Part shown: in pieces, positions 45,866 through 57,247 of the stretch
How positions within the stretch are numbered: position 1 is the stretch's first letter
How the letters are laid out: each line of letters starts with the position of its first letter
Origin: Chenopodium formosanum
Lineage: Eukaryota > Streptophyta > Magnoliopsida > Caryophyllales > Amaranthaceae
Direction: 5' to 3'
Length of the DNA: 64,000 nucleotides
Assembly (NCBI GenBank): GCA_024500155.1
Contig: CM044865.1
Span: 31,265,501-31,329,500 of the forward strand
Notes under the pieces: model-generated
The model's input: the letters and a program-made list of their open reading frames with translations, nothing else
What the model was told of the DNA's origin: nothing
The model's database searches: none
Position numbers and translations under genes: made by a program

Positions 45866-47565
45866 TACAGTCTTAGCTTTTCTCTTGCGAGCTATGGGTT
45901 TGTTGAAAAGTTGGACTTGTACGAAGAGGTTATCTTTGATTAACCGTCCTTCCTTTCTTGACCACACACTGTAAATTAAACCATTTTACGTTTTAATTTC
46001 CTTACTCGAATCAACTTGACTTTATGGTTTATTTTAAGGAGGAAGAAGAAAGAAAAAGGAAAAATGGTGTCTATTTTTTGCAAAAATAATGTACATATTT
46101 TTAGGGAACTGAGTATAGTTTTTTTATTGGAGGATTAATATCCGACTTACCTCCTTAAAAAAATGACGGAAAAAAAATGCACACACAAGACTCTCTTAAA
46201 CATGGTCAAAGTATGTGTATTGCTGTGTGCGTTGAGTGTAAGTGACATGCTTGGACTCTTGTGTAAGACCATGGGACTTAGTGCCTAAACTCGATCATTG
46301 ACTCAAATAAAAACTATTGACAGCAAGATTTTAGCCGAATTAAACAGAAAGCTGATTAATTAGACCCTAGGTGATGACTCGACCAATAATCCGAACTGTC
46401 GGCCAAGCGACAGGACTTGCATCACACTGTGGAGCTTGGCGCCAGACGATAGAGGTGTCGTCAAGCGCTACGCTCCATAATATGGCGCTACAGCTCAGAC
46501 CTTGGCGCCAGTATTGGAGCTTCGGTCTGGGACCGTTTTCGGTTATTTTAGTCAACTGGGGTATGCCTAAAGTCGTACTAGGTCAATTCCGATTAAAATA
46601 TTAGACTTTATTGACTCAAATTAATTAATTAATTAGGCAAAGTTCTTTAAATCATTAATTTATGTAGTCTCAACACAAGTCAACAAATGGTTAAGAGAAA
46701 CTTAGAATATATATGCACAACAAATAATGCATAATTAGTCAAGTAGGCACAATATGATGCAATGCGTTTGCAACCTAACCATGGCTCTAGTTCTCTAAAG
46801 TTCGGGATATAGTTAAGTCAAAGAGGATCCATGGTTAATTTTCCGGATGCACTGCGCGGAAGCTTAACCGTGAAGGGTTGGCGCGAGTGGATAGGACACC
46901 ACGAGCTTTAGAAAAAAAAAACTCGCTTCCATGGTTTGGTGAATTCAACATCTCAGATGTACCCTTTGTTGCACGGAGCATTTAATCGGGTAGATGGAGC
47001 ATGAATTCCCAGAGGGTTATGTCCATATGTAGAACACATATGGGTTTCAGAAAAGTGAGAAAAAATTCAGTCAGGAAGTAGGATCGAGCAAACAATACGA
47101 AAACCGGTCGAAATTAGAACGCATATTTCTGGCTCGGTATTGGGGGAAATTGGCGTCAGCAATCAGAGACTGGCGCCAGATTTTAACTGTAGCGCCTGGC
47201 GCCAATACTGGCGTCTGGCGCTACAACTAAAATAATGGGGCCAAGCTCTGGCCCCTGACGCTACTTCCCACATGCCTCAGCAGCTTTCTTTGCTCGATAA
47301 AATTTTCCAGTTTCGCGCGGTGTTATTTCAGTCCTAGTTGTGAATGACATTTCTCAAATTTCCTACGTGTAAAATCCTATGTTTTTAACTCATTACGGAA
47401 GGTCTTTCCAATGAGATCTTTTTTATGCATATGACAATAATGTTAATCGAAATTATGCACATGAAATACTTAGAACGTTCGAGTCTCATCCACTCATTTT
47501 AAATCATTGCCAAAACAAATTCAGGAATTAAAATAGAAATCCTCCCCAGTGGAGTCGCCAAAAAC
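45866..47565 (-). mobile_element. Leader of element E with PBS
   Basis: From 47560 the minus strand reads TGGCGACTCCACTGGGGAGG, the PBS, after a GTTTT spacer. The sequence down to about 46290 aligns with H's leader at 1-1284, including GGCGCC clusters at 46425-46510 and 47145-47250. No gene is supported here. The open frame upstream of ATG 45865 (to 45967) is probably leader. Confidence 0.78.
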
Positions 47566-49450
47566 TATAGGGAATAATTTCAAGCCTTTAAATCCCACTA
47601 GCTTGAACCCCACTGTGATCATACACTAAAGTTCGGTGGCGTCCAAAAGGGAAGAAGATAGAGTAAAAGAGTCGCCAACAAGTTTTTTAGGAACTTGTAA
47701 ACCGTTCACGAGGTGAAGGTAACACCCCTTAACGATCAAAGAGATCGTCAACTCCATAAGGTCATGAACCAAATAAGGGTTCGGGGATGAAGGTAGAAAT
47801 CCAACCTAAAAGAGATTGAACCTGCCCTAATAATAGGCCTCTACTTTATTCTAATCGTATTCATGTGCGCTTTCTAATTAACATGCAATCAATTGGTTAA
47901 CCCTAAACCTGTTTAATCTATGTTGGTTGAATATAATGCACAAATAAATCTATTATTGGCGATCACTTGAATGATAATCATATTAACCCTAACAAGATTA
48001 TTAATTATCTTATTAAGTGTGATTACAAGTACCAAATTCCCTTTAGACATGCATAAAGGATGTGATCAAGCAATAAATATCATCAACCAACATAATAATC
48101 ATAATAATAAAATAATCATAACCATCATCAAAATAATAATAATAATATTCATAATCATCATAAATTATAACAATTATAAACATAATCATGTTCATGTTAA
48201 TATCAAAGCATAATAATAGCAAGATCCTAGGCATGATACTAACAAGATTAATAACAAACCCTAGCATGTTACTAAGCAATAAAAATCAAGTCTTTAATCC
48301 TAACATGATACTAACAATCATAAATATTAGGAATAATTAGAGAATTAATGATTGCGAATGAAAGCTGATTGTTGATGAGAATTCGTGAGAACTGGTTAAT
48401 GAAAACAGAGTTTTTAGTACGTTATTTATAGAGAAATCAGCTAAAAAGATAAAATATCAAAACAGAGCACTGGGTGCACGCAAAAAGAGATTGGCGCACG
48501 CAAAAAAGAAGTGGCGCCAGCACCAGCTAATTGGCGCCAGGCGCCAATGGCTAGCACCAGGCGCCAATGGCTGGCGCCAGGCGCCAGGCCTGGTTCTAGG
48601 TGCTGATTTCAGAAATTCACGCGTTTTTATTTTTATCATATCTTTTGATCCGAAAGTCCAAATAAGGCATAGAATATGTCGTTGGAAAGCTCTTAAAGTT
48701 TAATTTCTATCCCAATTAAAATCAGATTAAAATATTTTATAGATAAAAATATATGGCCAAAATAGTGGAAGGGTGTCAGTTTTGGATAAAGTTTCATGTC
48801 TCATTCATATCTTTTTCGTTATAACTCGAATTTAATATTATAATATATTATTGGAAAGATAATTTCAAGATCTATCCAACCATATATAATTTGGATAAAT
48901 ATTATGAGGCACGAAAAAAAATCTGAATATATTCCACTTTGTATAAAAAAAGGATTCTTAAAAGGAGTAGTTTTATTCAATTTCAAACTCTTTAAAACAT
49001 AATTATCAATCCTAACTCCATTAGGATTTAAAAGAACCTCCTAGAGTATTCTAAAAGACTATAATCAATCCTAATAGCTTTAGGAATGATAATTAATAAT
49101 AGGCCCTCCTCTAGATCATTAGGCCGCATATAAAAACCAAATCGGGCCCAGTTTAGTATTTTGGCCATAACTTCCTCGATATTCATCGAAATTGGGCTTA
49201 TAATATATTGTTGGAAAGGTCTTTTCAAACCCCATCCAACTACATTATTATTGGACCCATATCATGGACCAACCAAACTAGATTGGCTGTTTTCTTAAAA
49301 TAAGTTTTCAAAAACAGAGAGAAGAGAAATGAAATTAAAACCATCCGCAACACTAGACTTTCCACACTTTCGCTTCATTCGATTATGATTCGACGCGAAA
49401 GGTACTCATCACTGGGTTTGGTTTTGGGAAGACACAAATGGGTGTCTACA
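47566..49450 (-). mobile_element. 5' LTR of element E
   Basis: On the minus strand it begins TGTAGACACCC at 49450 and ends CCCTATA at 47566 (the final CA changed). A TATA box TATAAATAA lies at about 48430-48422 on the minus strand. Six GGCGCC hexamers are packed into about 85 bases at 48515-48600 just upstream of it. Compared with the 3' LTR about 350 bases are missing near 48330. Confidence 0.9.
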
Positions 49451-51040
49451 GGAAGGTACTGACTTTCTCCCAAAAATAAAGACGTGAAAAATGAAGTTTT
49501 GTTTTCGAACTTCCCTCGATAAAAATTTTGAAAAAGTTTTTGAACTTCCCCAAAAGAAAATAATGAAAAATGGAATAAGTTTTGAACTTCCTCCTTAAGC
49601 AAGACAAAAATGAATCGTATGGATTGAATTGCTTATCTTGAAAATATTGTATGCATGATGAATTTTCTTAAGCAAGGAGGCTAAGGACAATTACATCATG
49701 TGACACGATAGATGGATTAACTTAGGTCATGGAGCTAAGCATCATATATGGTGTAAAGAAACGATCTTGAACGTCACTTAGGTCTGGAAGCTAAGCACAT
49801 ATTTAGATGAAGTGATTATTAAGTATTACATAATGAATGTTGCTTAGGTCAAGAAGCTAAGCACGATATGCTTTGTATGATTAAAAATCATTGATATGGA
49901 TATGGATGTGTGAGTGAAGTGTGTGAATGTAATACTAAGGCTGGCTGCAAAGGTTATGGTGATGGAAATATATGTGAGAACAATCAAAGATGATGAATCT
50001 TTAGGCTGGGTAGGCTAAATGATGTGGGTTCAAGCCCCCACGTCTAGCTCTAAATGGGTAGGGTCATAGGATTAAGCATTGGATATTCTTCGACTCGATC
50101 TTGCATATGAATGTGGTCGCACCTCAATATGAGGTTATCTACGTATCTGTTAGGAATCAGGCCGAACGTAGCTCTAACCGAACTTTTCATAAGTATGTGT
50201 ACACCTCAAAGAGGTCTTTCAAGGGTTGTAAGGTGGTTAAGCTGGAGGTTTAAGGAAGAAAGGGGTAAAAGGCTCAAGACCCGAGAGAAGCCCCCAAGAT
50301 ATGCAATTGTGTATTAGACTTTGCAAGTTTTATTTTTCATATATTTTTTTGTTTTGAATTTTGCAAGTTTATTTTCATTTTTTCTTCTTTTTTTATTGCT
50401 TTTTTTTTTCATTCTTTTGAATCAATGTGGGCAATCTCAGATCATGCGGTCCATCACTCACTTAGAATTCATTTTTCTCAGGCACGGTACCAAGAACTCA
50501 ATGAGAGACGCAATTTGAGACGTGTTCATATCAAAGACATTGGAACACTTGCTCTTAGACATTGTTTTATTGTTGCTTTTCTACTTTTTTTTTTATTATT
50601 TTTTTTACTTGCTTTTTGAATGTTATACAATTACACATCTTCCAATCCCAGGGTTAAGTGAATGTGGGTTGAATAAATGAGGCCAACCGTTAGACGAGGC
50701 TCAAAGTGGTTGATGAAGAATGGATATTTGATTGAAAATGGTTTAAGGGGAATGACAGGGTTGCAAAGGTGCCTCAAGTCATTGGTGTACCTTGCGTTTA
50801 GTTCGGTAATTGAATTTTTTTTATTTTTTTTATTTTTTTTGAGAATGAGTGAATGAAAAATGCTATGATCGAGATGTAAAGGAAATTTGCTCATTTTATT
50901 AATGGAAAAGGTGAACGAAATACATGAGACATATAAAAATTTGAAATGGAAAAACTATGCTAGACATGAATGGGGGAATGGAGATGAATGACAAAAAAGA
51001 AATCATGAAATCTTGCACAAAGGATCTGCTGTGCCCCTTG
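49451..51040 (-). mobile_element. Internal region of element D after gag
   Basis: Lies between D's gag and the E insertion. No protease, RT or integrase could be found, so D is gag-only. It has a repeated GCTTAGGTC...GAAGCTAAGC motif (about 49721, 49777, 49843), T-rich runs (50340-50410, 50585-50615) and no convincing frame. Confidence 0.6.
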
Positions 51041-51049
51041 TGTTCATTA

Positions 51050-52160
51050 CTTCTTGCCACCTAGAGGGACAGGAATTTTGTTTGCATCCACCAAGTCTTG
51101 AATGACGTCCTTCAAATTCCAACATTGCTCAGTAGTGTAGCCCCTTCCTTGATGGTACTTGCAATGGCAATTGGGATTCCATTTGGCGCTCCTTTCTTCA
51201 GGTTTTTGGCTCTGAAAAGCGCCCAATAGGTGTGATCAAGCCTTGACCGTAGAGGCGATCAAAGGCCGCATCATAAGTCATTCCTAAAGGAGTGTAAGTT
51301 ATTTTCTTCTTGGGCAATGGAGCATCAAGAGCTAACACTTCATTGAGATTAACTTGGCTTATATTGTTGGTAGTATTTTAGTGCTTAGAAGAAGAAGAAA
51401 AAGGATAGTCGTTCTTCTTGTTTTTCCAAGTGTTATTATTGTTACTACCAGCAGTCTTTATAAGCTCATCCTCAACGTTGATGCCGATGTCGTATACAGC
51501 TTCAAAAGTGTTCAGTGGAATAAATTTGAAATGTTTCCTATACTTGTGAGTCAGATTTTGAATAAAGAGGCGAACCATCTCTCTTTCTTTGGAAGGATCT
51601 TCCAAGAGTGAAGCCGTTTCCCTCCACCTGTTCAAATAAGCGGTGAAGCCTTCATTCTCTTTCTGTTTGAGAATGGAGATTTCACGTTCAGAAGTTTTAG
51701 TTTGAATGTTACACTTGTAACGATTCATGAAACTTTCGGTGACATCTTGCCAAGTCGTAGTACGATTGGCATCTAGGGAATAGAACCAATGTTGGCAAGC
51801 ATGTTCTAAGGAGAGAGGGAACACCGTAGGGAAGAGTGTTACGTCCAATCCCTTAAGATCCATGGTTGCAAAGAACGCCTTCAAATGGAATATTGGATTG
51901 TCAGTAGGCTTGAACTTTGGAATATTAGCAGTGGAGAACTTTTCAGGTAGTTTGTCCTTCACATCCAAAGGAGTGCGAGGCTGTTCCACATAGTTGAAAT
52001 CCTCAAAAATCTTGCTCATTTTCTCTTTCAATTTGTCAAGGGTTAAAATAGCGACCTTGTTTTGTTCCATGGTACTGACCCTAGTGGTAAGGGTTTGCAT
52101 CATGGCAGACACTGCCTCGATGGATTTGTTGATGTTCTCAATATCTTCTTTAGTGGCCAT
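51050..52160 (-). pseudogene. Element D gag
   Basis: Frame 52160-51378 (260 codons) starts MATKEDIENINKSIEAVSAM. The capsid-like part reads NIPKFKPTDNPIFHLKAFFATMD, HACQHWFYSLDANRTTTWQDVTESFMNRYKC and ILKQKENEGFTAYLNRWRETA, close to E's gag. Downstream about 51200-51060, in another frame, NCHCKYHQGRGYTTEQCWNLKDVIQDL is the Cys/His motif. A stop at 51378 and a frameshift near 51220 break it. D thus belongs to the same broad group as E but is another family member. Confidence 0.83.
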
Positions 52161-52563
52161 TGAAAGGTGATAAGTAATGTGGAGATGTCAAAGTTCTCTT
52201 TAAACACCTATTAGATCTGAGAGATTGTTGCGGAAATGACTCGAACCGTATTAATCTATCCCTGCTCCTTGACCAAGTACTGTGAAATAAAATAATTCAC
52301 TTAATTGTTCGACTCATTGCTCAAGATAGGAAAGGAAGGGAAAAAATAGACATTTGAAAACAAGTGATAAAAATCTCCACTCATTTTTACTACGACAGAA
52401 AACGATGCATGCATGGTCCTAGTATACGATCATAAACAATATAGTGCATGACTCGGAGACAAAGTGTGTGCGATGACTCGACATGTGGATTAGGTGAGTT
52501 TATTAAGACTCGTGGTATGATCTCATGGCTAGACATGAGGACGTTGTGAAAAACAAAGGACCC
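52161..52563 (-). mobile_element. Leader of element D, cut by A
   Basis: Non-coding sequence upstream of D's gag, with words shared with the leader of E (GACTCG, ATGACTCGAC). Element A's 3' LTR starts at 52564; the bases GACCC at 52559-52563 would be one side of its target duplication. D's PBS and 5' LTR must lie beyond A. Confidence 0.6.
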
Positions 52564-52988
52564 TGTTTTGGGTATTTTTGTCCCTCGGGAGAGTTACAAC
52601 ACAAAGACTGGTCCGATGCGGCCTGTACCAGCAAGACAAAAAGAGACACCGGTTGGGTGGTGCTCCGCCTCCGACGAACAAGTTAGTAACTTGAAGGGAG
52701 AGAAAAAGGTGCGGAAATTTAGGTGGGTATCCGCTCGGATTCCAAGCTTAGATGTCTCTATCACAGGGATACTTAGTAATAAATGGTAAAACGTGCCCTC
52801 CGAAAGAGGGGAATCACCCTATTTATAGGGTCCTCGAGATTTGTGCCCCTGATTAGGTCACTGAACCCTAATCATTGGTGGGCTGCGTGACACGTGTCAA
52901 GCAGGAATAGGTCCACTTTTGGTCATCCTGGGGTGACACGTGTCATCCTCTGATTGGACCACGTGGCGGGGTAAAATTACCCTAAACA
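52564..52988 (-). mobile_element. 3' LTR of element A
   Basis: On the minus strand it begins TGTTTAGGGTAATTTTACC at 52988 and ends CCCAAAACA at 52564, 425 bases. It aligns with 63744-64000. The TATA box CTATAAATAGGG lies at about 52829-52819 (minus). Confidence 0.9.
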
Positions 52989-53128
52989 TTTGCCCCTCAC
53001 AGATGTGACGTGGCACGCCGCGTGGCATCTGTGACACATGTCACGCTCCGATTGGTGGTAATTTTACCGCCAAAAAGTAACCGTTCAACTTCTGAGTAAA
53101 TTACCGAGATGCCCCCGCATTTACCCTC

Positions 53129-53136
53129 TATATATA
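53129..53136 (+). promoter_or_regulatory. Candidate TATA box of the antisense gene in A
   Basis: TATATATA in the context CCCTCTATATATAGCCG, on the plus strand, about 380 bases before the ATG at 53512. A leader rich in AGAGAGACAA follows. A candidate leader intron runs from GT at 53294 to AG at 53504-53505. Confidence 0.55.
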
Positions 53137-53511
53137 GCCGTTTACCCTCATAATTTTAGTACGTTTATAAAAAATTTTCAAGAGAGACAACTTTGAGAGA
53201 GCAGAAGTCATCCGTTTGAGTCAAGCGCAAGCAAGGAAACTCGTTCTCGTCAACCCAGCCGGACACGTCTATCTTCAGATATCAAATCTAAAGGTACCTT
53301 ATCTGCCCCTCTCAGCTCTTTTGCATGTTTCACTAATTGTACATATTTTTGGAAATAAATGGATGCATCACTAACACACACGACACAACCTAGGTTAGAG
53401 TCTAGCCAGTCACTAGGGACGGCTGAGTCTAGGACTGGGAGTGCCGTCTTTGGGTGTTGGTACCATCCTTTTGCTTGGTTTCTGACCATTTACGTTTCTG
53501 TACAGGACACA

Positions 53512-56051
53512 ATGGCTCGGACTATGCAGATGACCCCCGATCTGGATTACAGAAGCGAGGGCTCAGGCGAACAAACGCCTGAGGGAGAAGCGTCTGGTCA
53601 GAGAAACCAGACGGCTATGGAGAGATCCCCTCCGCGTGCCCCTTCAACTCCCGCAGATTCCTTTTTAGAAGAATGCGACCAAGGCGGCGATGAAGTCGTC
53701 TCAGCTCCTTTATCACAAACTGAGGAGGAGACGGAGAGCGACAGCTCCGCCTCCACTTCTGAGAGCATAGACGACTTGCCACCGCTTGAAGATAGTGAGG
53801 AGGAGGAGAGGAAGAAGTGGAGTGAGAAGGACGACCCCTTAAAAATCCACGTCTCAGCCAAAGACAGGGGTCACATGGAGGACAACCTAGAATGATTTAA
53901 ACAAATGCACCCGTTAGGAGACGAGTACAAAATTAGAGTGTCGCCTGAGGACGGCACCATTGCCTGGGAAGACGATCAACAGAACGCCAACAACTACTTC
54001 GGCTATTATGAGGCGGCGTTCAAGGCCGGTCTTCGCTTTCCCCTTCACTAGGTGATGAAGGCAATCTTGAGAGGCTACGGCCTCAGAGTCTGGCAACTTA
54101 CCCCCAATTCCTGGGCAAACATCTTGGGGTATGTTACCGCCTGCGAAATCCATAGGCTCCATCTCGGCTGGGATGCTTTTGCTAAGATGCATTATCTTAG
54201 CCGAAGCCCAGACGGCTGGAGGGCGTGGTATACTTTAACCCTGTATCCCCAATACATGATGATCTTAGACAAGGTCTCTAAATTTGACGGCTGGAAGCAC
54301 AGGCTCTACCTGTTGACGGCTCCCAGTAGGCGGGAGAACTATGAGTTCCGCCAATATAATAAGAAGCCCGAACTGATGGGCCGGAAGTGCTGTCTTCCCC
54401 GGATCCCATATGAGGACTTCGACAAAATAATTGAGGCAGACTTTTTCGGCCTCACATACGCAACCTTGTCAATCGGGGAGACAATAAAAGTCCCCAAGAA
54501 CTGGATCCCTAAGAGCGCCTGGTTCAGAGACGAGTGTTTCTTAGCCGCCTCTTGGCTAGGAAACATGTTTACCAAACGTATGCGCCTGAGTTCACATCCG
54601 CCTGTAGTACTTTTGTATTAGAATTGCTTGATGATATATTGATCAACTTTTTTCTTTTTACAGAAGAAGCTTTGAACATGTTGCAAACTGAGAAGACACC
54701 CAAGCGGTCCTCTGCAACCATCCGCAAAGAGCTTGCAGAAAAACAGGCGGCCGCGGTCAGGGCCAAGGTAAAAAACACTTGACTCTTTCTTAGGTTGGCC
54801 TCAAAGTTTACTTTCTCCGGATCCTAACTTTAACTTGGTTATTTTCACAGGGAGGAGAGGTAGGGAAGACGTTTGAGAAAGATCTCAAACGGGCCAGGGA
54901 GGAATCCGCCTCTACCCCCAACAAGACCAAAAAATCCAGCTCCGCCATGACTCCTGGCACCTCAGCCGGGAAAAATCAGATGCGGATAGGGGGGCGAAAT
55001 GAGAGGATAGGCGGCAGTCTGGGCCATGACCTCGTCAACCCCCTATCAGCAACCGAGGGGTTCACAACGCCTGCAAGCGGCTCTCGCTTGGCCGGCTCTG
55101 AAGGTAAGAACCCATTTGAATCCCCGCCTGAGCTGGGGTGGCCTTTGCGAGTGAAATCCCACTCCCAACAGACGTCATCCTCAAACGGTCGACAACAGAT
55201 AGGTGCTGCCTTAATTTCGCACTCATCACCTGTTGATTATGGTGCAGATCAATCTCCTCGCTGGCTAGACGTCCAGAGGCATGCTAAGGCCATGCTGGAG
55301 GCGGTGAGCAGGAAGGACAAGGACGCTATCCCTGGGATAGAGACGTTTAATCTGGAATGAATCCTGCAATACTAACTTGATTTGCTTTTGCAGGCTCTGC
55401 TGCGGGTAGACGGGCTCAAGCGTCCTTATACCCGCAAACGGGAAAAGGAAAAAAGGGCCAAGAAGTACGCCACAGACGCTGATAATGTTGCTTTATACTC
55501 CACTATCGTAACTGAACTTGAAACTAAAGCAATCACCATGACACATGCGTCAAAAATCCAGAAGCTGGAGGCGGATCTAAAGACGGCCAACCAGCTGGTG
55601 AGCGACGCAGAGACGGCTCAGAAGCAGGCGGAGGAGGCTCAAAAAAAGGCGGAGGAGGGCCTCAAGAAGGCTAATGAGGCGCTCAAGAAGGCGTAGGCGG
55701 ACCTTGGCACACTCCAAGGTGTTTCTAAAGAGAACACCAACTTGAAAGCTAAGGTTCAGAAGCTGAAGAAGGAGGTTGCCCAGGCTCAAGTGAACTTTGC
55801 AGCAACTCTGGAGGCAGAGCAAAACAGCCAGATCGCCTGGGCTGCCTTGTACCTAGACAAGGATTATGGCGTCTGGACACTAGCTCACAGGTACGCCGAA
55901 GACATGGTGTACCTTGAGAGAGAAAGGTGAGCAAGAGCCTGAGTCCTTCGTCGTCTGGGCCAACGCCAACACGGAGCTTCCCGCGCTTGAGCTACCCGGT
56001 CCTGGTGAAGCGCATGAGATTCCCACAGATGATGAGGAAGAGAAGGACTAG
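53512..56051 (+). pseudogene. Antisense extra gene of Tat element A, with introns
   Basis: Plus strand, opposite to gag-pol. ATG 53512 opens an acidic, Ser/Glu-rich N-terminus, then a conserved-looking core: YFGYYEAAFKAGLRFPLH, GLRVWQLTPNSWANILGYV, GWRAWYTLTLYPQ and GWKHRLYLL. I recognise this as the type of domain often labelled 'putative gypsy type transposon', known as an antisense frame in Tat elements; its function is unknown. Downstream pieces read QTEKTPKRSSATIRKELAEKQAAAVRAK and a C-terminal coiled coil rich in Glu, Ala and Lys (55500-55930). Candidate introns: 54578 or 54604 to 54663, and 54768-54850 (joins AVRAK to GGEVGK in frame); an acceptor-like CAG ends at 55393. Premature stops at 53893-53895, about 54050 and 55696 make this copy a pseudogene. 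Confidence 0.75.
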
Positions 56052-57059
56052 GAGGAGCCGCTTGTGGGCCATAAGAGATTTTGGCGGCAGTATGCCAACT
56101 CTTTAATTATTATTTCTTTTATCTGCGGCAGTATGCAAAAAACTTGATTTTCCGGCCCACGTACCGAGTATCCTTGTATTTACCGGCTGAGGAGCCGGGT
56201 TAATTAACAATTTCTCTCTTCTTCCGGACGGGGTCCGGTTAATATTTGATCCACTACAACCGTTTGGTTGGGTGGACTTTTGATTAGTGCACCGACTAAG
56301 TCGGTTTTGATCATTTTGCATTTGTGTTTGGATTTCAGTTTTTGCATTTGTGCGTATATGCCTGATTTTTGCCTAACTAATTAAAAACATGCGGCGATTT
56401 TTTTCCTAACTTATCAAAAGCATGCGGCGATTTTTTTCCTAACTTATCAAAAGTCGATTGTCCTTGCTCCTAGACGGTTGTGTGGTTGGTTTCAAATGGA
56501 GTTGCTTGATTGACTTGGGAACGTCTGATGCTGCAAAGAGCATGATACGTTTGTAAGTCAATCAATCACAGTAGTGATTGCCCCAAACCAAGTGCACAGC
56601 CGAACACTAACAGACGTTCTAGTCACTAACAAGACGGTGTTTGTCCGTCTTGGTAGAGATTGCATAGCCATTACACAACTCTTTTTCCCCAATTGGGATA
56701 GAAAGTGCAACTTTGGAATAAATAACCTAAGTGAGAACTTCAGCCGGTGACCGACTGATGCCTCATGGCCTCCAGCATTCGGTAACTTGATTCAGGTCAG
56801 ACGGCTATGAGTTGACCAATTCGGTCGTTCAATTTTTGCCATCTGCATAGGTATGTAGAACCAACGAATAGTCTGCTCTTTGCAACGATTGCACCCGGAG
56901 GGGTGTTGCCGGACGCCTTTGTCCATGTTGTGACAGGCGGTTTTGTAAAATAAGCAACCATCCATCCATTTTAGCCTTTGGTCTTGTTTGAGACCGGTTG
57001 TATAGCCACTAAGCGTTTTTGTGCTTAGTTTTAAATCAGAGCATTGGCCGAGCATTATT
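56052..57059. mobile_element. Element A 3' region between antisense gene and tandem repeats
   Basis: No gene supported. A 36-37-bp unit with CATGCGGCGATTTTTTTCC is repeated about 2.5 times at 56355-56455. The rest is unremarkable, with scattered pieces resembling the Tat 3' region. Confidence 0.55.
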
Positions 57060-57247
57060 ACAGCATTGAATTTACACTTTCTGAGGGTTACCCAGACGGA
57101 CAAGAAATTATTGAATTACACTAAGTATCAAACTTAGTTTGTTAAACAAAAAGTCTGTCTGGGTATTACCCAGGCGGACAGGCAATTATTAAATTATACC
57201 AAGTATCAAACTTAGTTAAATAAACAAAGGATCTGTATGAGTATTAC
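57060..57247. repeat. 77-bp tandem repeats of A, left part
   Basis: Each unit has TATTACCCAGGCGGACA, then AAGTATCAAACTTAGTT. Units at about 57085, 57163 and 57241; the third is split by solo LTR M and resumes at 58704. AAGT...ACTT forms a small palindrome in each unit. Confidence 0.85.

Larger units (their letters stand above)
33046..49450 (-). mobile_element. Ty3 element E (gag-protease type), full length with nested F
   Basis: Both ends are flanked by GGAAG (33041-33045 and 49451-49455), a 5-bp target duplication. It has a 5' LTR (47566-49450), PBS TGGCGACTCCACTGGGG from 47560, a 1.7 kb leader, gag, protease, a 3' region with tandem repeats and an antisense gene piece, and a 3' LTR (33046-35291). 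RT, RNase H and integrase are absent, so E must have relied on another element. Subtracting F (37817-43435), E is about 10.8 kb. LTR, PBS and protein style suggest a Tat/Ogre-related group; that placement is inference. Confidence 0.87.

Noticed and set aside
53359..53511. ATG at 53359 as the start of the antisense gene in A
   Set aside because: It is in frame with 53512, but the stretch ends in TTTCTGTACAG and looks like the end of a leader intron. ATG 53512 is preferred; not proven.
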